NCBI GenBank assembly: GCA_019309945.1
Contig: JAFDFH010000195.1
Location: 1 to 5,447, forward strand
Length of the DNA: 5,447 nucleotides
Origin: Deltaproteobacteria bacterium
Lineage (GTDB): Bacteria > Desulfobacterota > Desulfobacteria > Desulfobacterales > JAFDFH01
Direction: 5' to 3'
This document shows, one piece after another, positions 1-5,447 of this stretch. The notes beneath the pieces are model-generated. The model ran no database searches, was not told the origin of the DNA, and saw only the letters and a list, made by a program, of their open reading frames with translations. Every line of letters begins with the position of its first letter. Position 1 is the first letter of the stretch. The position numbers and the translations under genes were made by a program.

Positions 1-83
1 TAAAAATATAACTGTCAAAGATCAGTATTAGGAAAAAGCGCATTTTAGAGCCATGTTTGATGCAAGAATCAGATATTTCCGCC

Positions 84-104
84 AAAGTACGGCAATCGTA
101 CTTT
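84..104. terminator. perfect 8-bp stem-loop, possible intrinsic terminator of an upstream gene
   Basis: AAAGTACG (84-91) and CGTACTTT (97-104) are exact reverse complements around a 5-base loop GCAAT. On the plus strand the stem ends in four T's (102-105), so it could be a short intrinsic terminator for a gene left of the window. The A's at 84-86 would give a short T run on the minus strand as well. The stem is only half GC and the T run is short, so termination would be weak. An operator or a chance palindrome is the alternative. Confidence 0.4.
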
Positions 105-112
105 TCTGACCC

Positions 113-143
113 CTTCAGCCTTCAGTCTAAACAGCTTCAGCCT
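113..143. repeat. 9-bp direct repeat CTTCAGCCT, 22-bp period
   Basis: CTTCAGCCT occurs at 113-121 and again at 135-143, so the starts are 22 bp apart, about two helical turns. The repeat lies just upstream of the weak promoter candidate for the amidase gene and could be a pair of binding half-sites. With only two short copies it may equally be chance or a small local duplication. Confidence 0.3.
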
Positions 144-157
144 GACTACGTGAGTAG

Positions 158-187
158 TTGCAAAATATCGTTTGTTTATTTTATTAA
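158..187 (+). promoter_or_regulatory. weak sigma70-like promoter candidate for the amidase gene
   Basis: TTGCAA (158-163) and TATTAA (182-187) are separated by 18 bp. Each matches four of six consensus bases. The pair lies about 30 bp ahead of the amidase start codon in an AT-rich stretch. It is the best pair I could find by eye, but AT-rich DNA gives such matches easily. Confidence 0.25.
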
Positions 188-218
188 ATAATTCCATATT
201 GTTAAAGGCCACAGGAAA

Positions 219-998
219 ATGACCAAGGATTTAAAGGTAACCTTGATTCAACCGGAGTTGATTTGGGAAGATGTTAAATTAAACATCGCTGGATTTGACC
301 ACCAGATAGATGGTATGAACCAAGATACAGACCTTATCATTTTGCCGGAGATGTTTACGACCGGTTTTACAATGAATGCCGAAAATCTTGCCCAGGGCAT
401 GAATGGCGATTCGATTCATTGGCTGCAAGAAAAATCGCGACAAAAAAATGCCGATATTGTCGGGAGTGTCATCATCAAAGAGGATAATAAATTTTTTAAT
501 CGACTGCTTTGGGCAAAGCCTAACGGAGAGTTATGCGCGTATGACAAAAAACACCTCTTCCGAATGGCAGGTGAAGAAAAAGTCTATCACCCCGGAGATA
601 AACATATCACCGTTGAATTACGGGGTTGGAAGGTCAGGCCTTTTATTTGCTATGATTTGCGTTTTCCGGTCTGGACACGAAATATTGCCAATCATTATGA
701 TATGGCTATTTTTGTGGCAAATTGGCCGGAAAATCGTTCATCCCACTGGAAAGCCCTCCTGCAGGCAAGGGCAATCGAGAACCAATGCTATGTCATTGGA
801 GTGAACCGAGTTGGGAAGGATGGCAACGGCCTCTCTTTCAGTGGTGATTCTTCAATCATTGATCCATTTGGGAAAATTCTTTTTCAAAAAAGTTTTGATC
901 CATGCACCCACACGGCCACCTTGTCCTATTCCGATCTGCTTGAATACAGAGAATCGTTCCCTGTCTGGATGGACGCCGGCAAAGGAGGAGCGGGATAG
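219..998 (+). CDS. omega-amidase (YafV/Nit2-like), nitrilase superfamily
   Basis: A 259-residue cytosolic carbon-nitrogen hydrolase. The nitrilase Glu-Lys-Cys triad is visible: E44 in LPEMFTTGF, K110 in YDKKHLF and C144 in FICYDLRFP. Further family blocks are FVANWPENRSSHW (165-177), LLQARAIENQCYVIGVNRVG (180-199) and SGDSSIIDPFG (208-218). The RMAGEEK segment after the lysine and the ending YRESFPVWMDA are typical of bacterial YafV rather than of aliphatic nitrilases or NAD synthetase domains. Known members deamidate 2-oxoglutaramate and 2-oxosuccinamate, clearing the keto-amides formed by glutamine and asparagine transaminases (metabolite repair). Length is normal for the family. The ATG at 219 has only a short, close purine run (AGGA, 213-216) ahead of it, so its ribosome site is mediocre. 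The next gene converges on it after 20 bp with no strong terminator between. The family call is firm; the exact substrate is inferred. Confidence 0.9.
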   Translation: MTKDLKVTLIQPELIWEDVKLNIAGFDHQIDGMNQDTDLIILPEMFTTGFTMNAENLAQGMNGDSIHWLQEKSRQKNADIVGSVIIKEDNKFFNRLLWAKPNGELCAYDKKHLFRMAGEEKVYHPGDKHITVELRGWKVRPFICYDLRFPVWTRNIANHYDMAIFVANWPENRSSHWKALLQARAIENQCYVIGVNRVGKDGNGLSFSGDSSIIDPFGKILFQKSFDPCTHTATLSYSDLLEYRESFPVWMDAGKGGAG

Positions 999-1018
999 GG
1001 TATCCGTGTTTAAGACCT

Positions 1019-2191
1019 TTAGACCAGTCCCCTTTCTCGACGCCTACGATCAGTTACCTGAAACCCCTTTAACAGTAAGCCACCGGCGAGCGCAATCAGG
1101 CCGCTGATGCCAAAAAGAAAGAACGAACCGGTGCTTTCATATAAATAGCCACTCATAAAAAACCCGATCATTATACCTAATCCATAGGTTACGGCGTTAT
1201 TGACAGCCTGCCCCAGGGTTTTGGCTTCATCTGGCGATAACGAATCAATATATAAAATACTGGCGATGTGAAATGTTCCATAGGTAATAGCATGGGTAAT
1301 CTGTATGAGCAGGATGATAACGGGAGAAGTAGTAAAAAATAGGGTAAACCATCTGAATGCTGCCATTATAAAGGAAAATACGAGAACATTTTCAAGGGAG
1401 AATCTTTTGAATATCTCCTTAGATTGAACCATTACCAGAATTTCGGAAATTACTGCAACCGCCCAGGCCAATCCGATAAACGTGCTTCCGTATCCCAGGT
1501 TTTCAAGATGTATCGAAAAAAATCCATAATAGGCGCCATGACTCACCAGCATCAAAAAGGCACAGAAGAGAAAGACAATAACTTGTATTTTCAAAAGAAA
1601 TTGTGCTCCGGTTTTAGTAAGCTTCTGTTTTTCAATTTTTATGTCAGGGATGTTGGTTGAAATAACCGCCTGTACCAAAGATCCAACCAAAATAAGTACC
1701 AGTATGACGTCGACGGAATAAAGGTCAATAACCTTGCCGACTACAATAACAACCAGGATAAAGCTCATGGAACCCCAGACCCTGATCCTTCCATAACTTT
1801 TTTTCGCTCCAGCCAGGACATCCATGGTGAAGGCTTCCAAAAAGGATATGATCGGTGCATAAAATGTTCCGTAAAGGATGGTAATCACCAGCATGATCCA
1901 AAAATCTGAGGTATAGAGATAGAATACCCAGATTCCTGTGCTGATAAAGTTGCAGAATATATATATTGGCCTTCTGATTTGGAATCGGTCAGCCAGTGTT
2001 CCCCAAAATAAAGGGAATAAAACCGTAGCGGCAGTTCGGAGTGCCGATAAAACACCGATCTGAAAGCCGCTAAATCCCAAACGATAGCAGTATAAATTAA
2101 AATACGGCAGAAAAATGCCCAGGACGCCAAAATATATAAAATACTGGGAGCTGACAACGAGTTTGAATGAACCGCTGTAATGTTTGTCCAT
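1019..2191 (-). CDS. major facilitator superfamily transporter, PPP/HcaT-like (MFS_1_like)
   Basis: A 390-residue inner-membrane protein, hydrophobic throughout, with a pattern fitting 12 transmembrane helices. The MFS motif between TM2 and TM3 is clear: GTLADRFQIRRP (64-75), with charges placed as in the G-x-L-x-D-R consensus. The block YGRIRVWGSMSFI (133-145) and the ITHAITYGTFHIASILYID segment (298-316) resemble the phenylpropionate permease/nucleoside symporter-like branch. A charged central loop (about 182-195) separates the two six-helix halves, and the tail is basic (DRRRRERG). Members are proton-coupled importers or exporters of small organics; the substrate cannot be read from sequence. 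An in-frame stop lies seven codons upstream of the ATG at 2191, which fixes the start. No good Shine-Dalgarno is seen: a GAGG at 2214-2217 is too far away. It lies 68 bp downstream of the first hsp20 on the same strand, with no clear terminator between, so co-transcription is possible. Confidence 0.85.
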   Translation of the reverse strand: MDKHYSGSFKLVVSSQYFIYFGVLGIFLPYFNLYCYRLGFSGFQIGVLSALRTAATVLFPLFWGTLADRFQIRRPIYIFCNFISTGIWVFYLYTSDFWIMLVITILYGTFYAPIISFLEAFTMDVLAGAKKSYGRIRVWGSMSFILVVIVVGKVIDLYSVDVILVLILVGSLVQAVISTNIPDIKIEKQKLTKTGAQFLLKIQVIVFLFCAFLMLVSHGAYYGFFSIHLENLGYGSTFIGLAWAVAVISEILVMVQSKEIFKRFSLENVLVFSFIMAAFRWFTLFFTTSPVIILLIQITHAITYGTFHIASILYIDSLSPDEAKTLGQAVNNAVTYGLGIMIGFFMSGYLYESTGSFFLFGISGLIALAGGLLLKGFQVTDRRRRERGLV

Positions 2192-2259
2192 AAATGTTTG
2201 ATACTGTATTCAGCCTCAAAACGCAATAATTCGGACGTAGATTTACATGCAAGTGAATG

Positions 2260-2709
2260 CTACTCGACATTTACGGTGATCTGCTTTGGTTTTTCTTCCT
2301 CGGGTTCCGGAATTTCAACTTCAAGGACGCCATCTTTAAATTTTGCTTTTATTTTATCCGGGAATACAGCGTGCTGAAGCGTAAACGCCCTGAGGAATGT
2401 TCCAAAAGATCTTTCTCTGCGATAGTAATTTTCATCTTTGATTTTTTCACCAGTTTTTCGTTCACCCTTGAGTGTAAGCACGTTATCCTTAACTTCTACA
2501 GAAACATCTTCCTTGCGAACACCCGCAAGCTCGGCCTTAATGACAAGCCCATTGTCAGTTGCATAAATATCCACAGCCGGTCTCCAGGCGCATACGGCAA
2601 CATTGTTGTCCAATTCGCCGGTGCGGGTCAAAGAATCTTCGAAGATTCGGTTAATGCGGTTTTGTAGATCTGTGACGCTTCTTAAAGGATCCCATCTTAC
2701 AAGTGTCAT
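2260..2709 (-). CDS. Hsp20/alpha-crystallin small heat-shock protein (canonical type)
   Basis: A 149-residue ATP-independent holdase that forms oligomers and binds unfolding proteins in the cytoplasm. The N-terminal arm MTLVRWDPLRSV...NRIFEDSL (1-27) is the usual bacterial opening. The alpha-crystallin domain runs from about PAVDIYAT (44-51) to VEIPEP (131-136). It contains the ELAGVRKEDVSVEV strand block (60-73) and the signature A-x-x-x-D-G-V-L at 122-129. The tail has the ITV motif (144-146, the I-x-I/V type) that docks onto neighbouring dimers. The start is placed at 2709 because a strong AGGAGGAG (2718-2725) lies 8-10 bp ahead. An ATG 24 bp further upstream, at 2733, lies before this ribosome site and would not use it. 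The gene is transcribed away from the second hsp20 and lon, from a shared control region carrying a good promoter (2749-2776). It could be called IbpA/HspA-like, but no specific symbol is warranted. Confidence 0.95.
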   Translation of the reverse strand: MTLVRWDPLRSVTDLQNRINRIFEDSLTRTGELDNNVAVCAWRPAVDIYATDNGLVIKAELAGVRKEDVSVEVKDNVLTLKGERKTGEKIKDENYYRRERSFGTFLRAFTLQHAVFPDKIKAKFKDGVLEVEIPEPEEEKPKQITVNVE

Positions 2710-2717
2710 AATATTAT

Positions 2718-2725
2718 CTCCTCCT
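2718..2725 (-). promoter_or_regulatory. strong Shine-Dalgarno for the minus-strand hsp20
   Basis: Read on the minus strand this is AGGAGGAG, with its last base 8 bp before the ATG at 2709. It decides the start: the longer alternative beginning at 2733 would put this site inside the coding region, and that ATG has no comparable site of its own. Confidence 0.85.
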
Positions 2726-2748
2726 ACTGACATTTTTTATATGCGTAA

Positions 2749-2776
2749 AATTTAACCATACGGGCGGTGTTGTCAA
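2749..2776 (-). promoter_or_regulatory. sigma70-like promoter for the minus-strand hsp20
   Basis: On the minus strand a perfect -35 hexamer TTGACA (plus-strand 2771-2776) is followed, after 16 bp, by TAAATT (plus-strand 2749-2754), a four-of-six -10. Transcription would start near 2742, giving a leader of about 30 bases with the strong ribosome site inside. I looked for a sigma32 heat-shock pattern (CTTGAAA then CCCCATNT). There is a CTTGACA, but the CCCGTAT-like sequence after it is far too close. No CIRCE element (TTAGCACTC arms) is present. Confidence 0.5.
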
Positions 2777-2778
2777 GT

Positions 2779-2801
2779 TATACAATCCTTCCAATTGTAT
2801 A
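2779..2801. promoter_or_regulatory. inverted repeat TATACAAT-N7-ATTGTATA, possible operator
   Basis: TATACAAT (2779-2786) and ATTGTATA (2794-2801) are perfect 8-bp inverted arms with a 7-bp spacer. The arm centres are 15 bp apart. The repeat lies immediately upstream of the -35 hexamer of the minus-strand hsp20 promoter (2771-2776), a position suited to an activator or a repressor. The size fits a dimeric regulator, but the sequence matches no operator I recognise. AT-rich palindromes can also arise by chance. Confidence 0.4.
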
Positions 2802-2871
2802 TATTCGCATTGGTCGCTTTGAAAAATAAAAACCTGTATGCCGGGCAGTTACCGTGATATCATTTCTTTAC

Positions 2872-2900
2872 TTTACAAATTCTGGTTCAGGTGTTATCTT
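2872..2900 (+). promoter_or_regulatory. sigma70-like promoter candidate for hsp20-lon
   Basis: TTTACA (2872-2877, five of six) and TATCTT (2895-2900, four of six) are separated by exactly 17 bp. The predicted start is near 2907, giving a leader of about 98 bases that includes the long hairpin at 2925-2963 and the ribosome site at 2993-2997. The -10 lies inside a small inverted repeat (2894-2911). No convincing sigma32 -10 box was found on this strand, although TTTGAAA occurs at 2818-2824 and 2949-2955. Confidence 0.4.
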
Positions 2901-2911
2901 TTTCAAGATAA
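2894..2911. promoter_or_regulatory. 7-bp inverted repeat overlapping the -10 of the hsp20-lon promoter
   Basis: TTATCTT (2894-2900) and AAGATAA (2905-2911) are exact reverse complements with a 4-base spacer TTTC. The left arm contains the candidate -10 hexamer and the right arm covers the predicted transcription start. A repressor bound here would block transcription. The symmetry is short, so chance is a serious alternative. Confidence 0.35.
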
Positions 2912-2924
2912 ATGAACACATTAA

Positions 2925-2963
2925 AGAGGTAGTTTCAAAATTGAACATTTTGAAACTACCTCT
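2925..2963. repeat. 39-bp palindrome, 17-bp perfect arms, 5-base loop
   Basis: The left arm AGAGGTAGTTTCAAAAT (2925-2941) is the exact reverse complement of the right arm (2947-2963), with TGAAC as loop. It lies 41 bp before the start codon of the second hsp20 and downstream of the candidate promoter, so it would fold as a strong hairpin in the 5' leader. Neither side has a convincing T run (the right flank reads AAAGTAAAAAAAT), and it sits between divergent genes, so an ordinary terminator is unlikely. TAAA stands on each side of the inner 37 bp (2922-2925 and 2963-2966), as a target duplication would, which makes a small palindromic mobile or REP-like repeat possible. An mRNA stability or regulatory hairpin is the other reading. 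Confidence 0.85.
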
Positions 2964-2992
2964 AAAGTAAAAAAATATCCGCCTTAACATTC

Positions 2993-2997
2993 AGGAG
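2993..2997 (+). promoter_or_regulatory. Shine-Dalgarno of the plus-strand hsp20
   Basis: AGGAG is placed 7 bp before the ATG at 3005. The hairpin at 2925-2963 ends 29 bp upstream and does not include it. Only a four-base pairing (CTCT at 2960-2963 region with GGAG, one wobble) is possible between them, so the sequence gives no good case for an RNA thermometer that hides this site. Confidence 0.75.
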
Positions 2998-3004
2998 TTA
3001 AAAA

Positions 3005-3451
3005 ATGGATTACATCAAGATACGATTCGGCGATGATATTGACCGGCTGGAGTCTAAATTCGAAAGAACAATTGAGAACATGTTCAGATCGGCAGGACCG
3101 ATGTTTATCCTTTCGGAACGGGCCTGGAAGCCGCCGATGGATATATATGAAACTCCGGAAGAAATTATTATTCTGGCTGAAATTGCAGGGGTCAGTAAAG
3201 AGCACCTGGAGGTGGAAATCAATCGTAAGGCGGTTAAAATTCATGGCAAGCGCTTAGAAATACCCCGTATTGAAAACTCTACCTACCGACTAGCAGAAAT
3301 ACAATACGGTCAATTTGAGCGTATCCTGTTTCTTCCGGCCCCTATTGATACAGATAATGTCACCGCATCCTATTTAAACGGCTTTCTGCACATACGACTT
3401 GCTAAAATTCCCCTTGAAGTCACACATAAAATACTCATCTCGGATGGATAG
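3005..3451 (+). CDS. divergent Hsp20/alpha-crystallin protein, lon-associated
   Basis: A 148-residue small heat-shock protein, recognisable but clearly different from the one encoded at 2260-2709. It opens with a charged helix-like arm, MDYIKIRFGDDIDRLESKFERTIENMF, lacking the usual W-D-P-opening. The alpha-crystallin domain starts at WKPPMDIYETPEEIIILAEIAGVSKEHLEVEI (41-72) and includes the signature A-x-x-x-N-G-F-L at 121-128. The tail carries ILI (143-145), the I-x-I docking motif. The loop between (about 82-96, KRLEIPRIENSTYRL) replaces the usual R-x-x-G-E-K type segment. The AGGAG at 2993-2997 supports this start. It lies 72 bp ahead of lon on the same strand and probably shares its transcript. 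Known Hsp20 proteins hold unfolding clients; a role in presenting clients to Lon, or in mixed oligomers with the divergent partner, is inference from position only. Confidence 0.92.
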   Translation: MDYIKIRFGDDIDRLESKFERTIENMFRSAGPMFILSERAWKPPMDIYETPEEIIILAEIAGVSKEHLEVEINRKAVKIHGKRLEIPRIENSTYRLAEIQYGQFERILFLPAPIDTDNVTASYLNGFLHIRLAKIPLEVTHKILISDG

Positions 3452-3510
3452 CTTTTTTTGCAGGTTACAAGAAAGCCGGCCGTTAATTGAAATTTAATAA
3501 ACAGGCTTCT

Positions 3511-3516
3511 GGAGGT
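3511..3516 (+). promoter_or_regulatory. Shine-Dalgarno of lon
   Basis: GGAGGT lies 7 bp before the ATG at 3524, an almost ideal site. It favours this start over the in-frame ATG seven codons later (3545), which has no such sequence ahead of it. Confidence 0.85.
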
Positions 3517-3523
3517 AACATTC

Positions 3524-5447
3524 ATGACAGATCCACAAACGCCCATGGAATTTTCAACTGAAAAATTACCTGAAATTCTCCCGATCCTGCCTTTGTTTGA
3601 CGCTGCCCTTTTCCCCAGAATGGTTTTTCCCCTGGTTGTTCTTCAGCGCGAAACGGTCCAGCTGGTGGATGAAGTAATGTCTAAAGACCGCATCGTCGGG
3701 CTTATTTTATCGAAGAAGACGGAAAAAGGGTCCCCCCACCCCCAGGATGATTTATATACTGTAGGAACCAGTGCTTTGATTCTTAAAATGGCAAAAACGG
3801 AAGAAAATAAAACCCAACTGCTGGTCCAGGGATTGGGCCGATTCAGGGTGAAATCGTTTGTAGAGGGAAAATCCTATTTACAGGCACAGGTGGAACATTT
3901 CAAGGATATTGAAAAAAAAGATACCGAAACTGAAGCACTGATGTCCAACATCACCGCTCAGTTTAGTAAAATCCTCAAGCTTTCGCCCGGCCTGCCTCCA
4001 GAACTTGCGTCCATGGCCAAGACATTACAGGAACCCGGCACGTTGGCCGACATGGTGGCTTCCACCATCAATGCTTCCCCCGAAGAAAAACAGAAAGTGC
4101 TGGAATCTGAAAATGTCAATGAACGATTAAAATTGGTTATCCGACTGGTTGCCCATCAGCTCGAAATTTTAGAACTCGGGAACAAGATACAGTCCCAGGT
4201 CAAAGGGGATATGGATAAAAAGCAGAAAGAATATTACCTGCGCCAGCAATTGAAAGCGATCCAGGAAGAACTGGGTGAAACCGAAGAGACCAATGTTGAA
4301 ATTGAAGAATACAGGGCGAAAATAAAGGAAAAAGATTTTCCCCAAGAGGCTCGCAAGGAAGCTGAACGGGAACTGGAACGCTTGGCTAAAATGCATTCAT
4401 CTTCAGCCGAATATACCGTTACCTCAACCTATCTTGACTGGCTGACGGCCCTTCCCTGGAATGAAAGTACCAAAGACAACCTGGACATAAAAAAAGCGCG
4501 CAGGATTTTAGATGAAGACCATTTCGGCCTCGAAAAGGCAAAAAAGCGGGTCATTGAATATCTTGCCGTACGCAAATTGAAACCGGAATCAAAGGGACCC
4601 ATACTCTGTTTTGCCGGTCCGCCCGGTACCGGCAAAACATCCCTGGGCCGTTCTATCGCCCGGGCCCTGGGTCGCAAATTTTACCGAATTTCATTAGGGG
4701 GAGTTCGGGATGAGGCCGAAATCAGGGGACACCGGCGAACTTACATCGGTGCCCTGCCCGGTCGGATTATCCAGGGAATCCGGAGATCCGAATCCAACAA
4801 CCCGGTGTTTATGCTAGATGAAATAGACAAGGTGGGGAGCGATTTCCGCGGTGATCCGTCATCGGCGCTTTTGGAGGTTCTGGACCCGGAACAGAATTTT
4901 TCTTTCTCAGATCACTACCTGGATGTACCGTTTGATCTTTCCAAAGTCATGTTCATCACGACCGCAAACATCCTGGACACCATCCCACCGGCTTTAAGGG
5001 ACAGGATGGAAGTCCTTCAATTGTTGGGTTACACGGAAGACGAAAAAGTTAAAATTACAAACCGATTTCTCATCCCCCGCCAGCAGGAAGCCCACGGATT
5101 ACAGTCGGATCAGATAGCTTTTACAAAGGGGGCAATTAAACGGATAATTTCGGGGTATACCCGTGAAGCCGGTCTGAGAAATTTGGAGCGTGAAATCGCA
5201 ACCATTTGCCGGGGTGTTGCAAGTAAAATCGCCGAAGGGGATGCGGCGTCTGTAATCATCCAGGTGAGAGATATAGCCAAATACTTAGGGCCCATCCGCT
5301 TAGCTCCTGAGGTGAGCGCCAGAATTGCAACACCCGGCGTTGCGATCGGTCTTGCCTGGACACAATCCGGCGGGGAGATCCTCTTTGTTGAAGCGACCTT
5401 TATGAAAGGCAAAAAAGGACTTACATTAACCGGTCAACTTGGCGATG
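3524..5447 (+). CDS. lon: ATP-dependent protease Lon (endopeptidase La), 3' end outside window
   Basis: The frame is open from the ATG at 3524 to the window edge: 641 residues of a protein usually near 800. The N-terminal substrate-binding LON domain begins at LPILPLFDAALFPRMVFPL (about 19-37) and extends to about 210. The conserved helical segment KQKEYYLRQQLKAIQEELGE follows (233-252). The AAA+ module has Walker A GPPGTGKT (365-372, K371), the Lon block ISLGGVRDEAEIRGHRRTYIGALPGRI, Walker B VFMLDEIDK (D432, E433), ITTAN sensor 1, and YTREAGLRNLEREI with the sensor-2 arginine at 552. The start of the protease domain is visible (GLAWTQSGGEILFVE onward), but the sequence stops roughly 45 residues before the expected catalytic serine, so the Ser-Lys dyad cannot be checked. 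Lon is a cytosolic hexamer that unfolds and degrades damaged and regulatory proteins. The hsp20 gene 72 bp upstream suggests a joint stress operon. The cut is the window edge, not a mutation. Confidence 0.97.
   Translation, partial: MTDPQTPMEFSTEKLPEILPILPLFDAALFPRMVFPLVVLQRETVQLVDEVMSKDRIVGLILSKKTEKGSPHPQDDLYTVGTSALILKMAKTEENKTQLLVQGLGRFRVKSFVEGKSYLQAQVEHFKDIEKKDTETEALMSNITAQFSKILKLSPGLPPELASMAKTLQEPGTLADMVASTINASPEEKQKVLESENVNERLKLVIRLVAHQLEILELGNKIQSQVKGDMDKKQKEYYLRQQLKAIQEELGETEETNVEIEEYRAKIKEKDFPQEARKEAERELERLAKMHSSSAEYTVTSTYLDWLTALPWNESTKDNLDIKKARRILDEDHFGLEKAKKRVIEYLAVRKLKPESKGPILCFAGPPGTGKTSLGRSIARALGRKFYRISLGGVRDEAEIRGHRRTYIGALPGRIIQGIRRSESNNPVFMLDEIDKVGSDFRGDPSSALLEVLDPEQNFSFSDHYLDVPFDLSKVMFITTANILDTIPPALRDRMEVLQLLGYTEDEKVKITNRFLIPRQQEAHGLQSDQIAFTKGAIKRIISGYTREAGLRNLEREIATICRGVASKIAEGDAASVIIQVRDIAKYLGPIRLAPEVSARIATPGVAIGLAWTQSGGEILFVEATFMKGKKGLTLTGQLGD

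Larger units (their letters stand above)
1..218. other. non-coding leader region upstream of the amidase gene
   Basis: No open reading frame with a plausible start and ribosome binding site was seen on either strand in this stretch. It is AT-rich towards its right end. It holds a perfect hairpin (84-104), a short direct repeat (113-143) and a weak promoter candidate (158-187), listed separately. The left end may be the 3' flank of a gene outside the window, but no coding tail can be recognised. Confidence 0.5.

Noticed and set aside
993..1005. GGATA-GGG-TATCC mini-hairpin at the stop codon of the amidase gene, as a terminator between the convergent genes.
   Set aside because: A 5-bp stem with a 3-base loop and no T run is too weak to call.
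1885..2226. Overlapping 113-codon minus-strand reading frame at the start of the transporter gene.
   Set aside because: It is an out-of-frame shadow of the MFS gene; its translation shows no domain, while the MFS frame shows a clear family motif.
2633..2648. Perfect 16-bp palindrome GAATCTTCGAAGATTC inside the minus-strand hsp20.
   Set aside because: It falls in codons for the common Hsp20 stretch R-I-F-E-D-S and is explained by that coding sequence. No regulatory role is needed, though it is an unusually long perfect palindrome.
2710..2733. Upstream ATG giving an 8-residue longer Hsp20 (MSVGGDNI added).
   Set aside because: The strong AGGAGGAG lies between this ATG and the one at 2709, and the extra residues would be encoded by the ribosome site itself. 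The family normally starts M-T/A-L-V-R-W-D-P.
2818..2840. TTTGAAA followed by CCTGTATG, a possible sigma32 heat-shock promoter on the plus strand.
   Set aside because: The two parts are about 8 bp apart rather than the usual 12-15 or so, and the second box is a poor match.
2925..2997. RNA thermometer (ROSE or fourU type) controlling the second hsp20.
   Set aside because: The stable hairpin pairs with itself and ends 29 bp before the Shine-Dalgarno. I found no run of U's or other stretch able to pair well with AGGAG.
4169..5412. Three minus-strand open frames of 75-100 codons opposite lon.
   Set aside because: They lie wholly inside the well-conserved lon coding sequence on the other strand, with no ribosome sites or recognisable protein features.

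Overview
The window looks like chromosomal DNA of moderate GC content from a Gram-negative bacterium. The pairing of small heat-shock proteins with a Lon protease, plus the general look of the proteins, suggests a deltaproteobacterial (Desulfobacterota-like) host. That assignment is inference from protein style; there is no rRNA or other taxonomic marker here. No tRNA, rRNA, CRISPR array, transposase or phage gene was seen.

Layout: bases 1-218 are non-coding, with a perfect hairpin and a weak promoter candidate. A nitrilase-superfamily omega-amidase (YafV-like) runs forward at 219-998. It converges, with a 20-bp gap, on a 12-TM major facilitator transporter of the PPP/HcaT-like group on the minus strand (1019-2191). 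Upstream of the transporter, also on the minus strand, is a canonical Hsp20 small heat-shock protein (2260-2709). A divergent control region of about 295 bp (2710-3004) follows. It holds a good promoter candidate in each direction and three perfect inverted repeats, one with 17-bp arms. To its right, on the plus strand, are a second, quite different Hsp20 (3005-3451) and an ATP-dependent Lon protease. Lon starts at 3524 and runs off the window, truncated before its catalytic serine.

Working together: the right half is a protein quality-control locus. Two small heat-shock proteins would hold unfolding proteins, and Lon would degrade damaged ones. The two Hsp20 genes share one divergent regulatory region, so coordinated stress control is plausible. 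The transporter lies 68 bp behind the first hsp20 in the same direction and could be reached by read-through, but no functional link is visible. The omega-amidase is a metabolite-repair/nitrogen-salvage enzyme and appears unrelated to the stress genes.

I did not find a convincing undescribed system. The part most worth a second look is the inverted-repeat-rich divergent region, especially the 39-bp near-perfect palindrome at 2925-2963 just ahead of the hsp20-lon genes.
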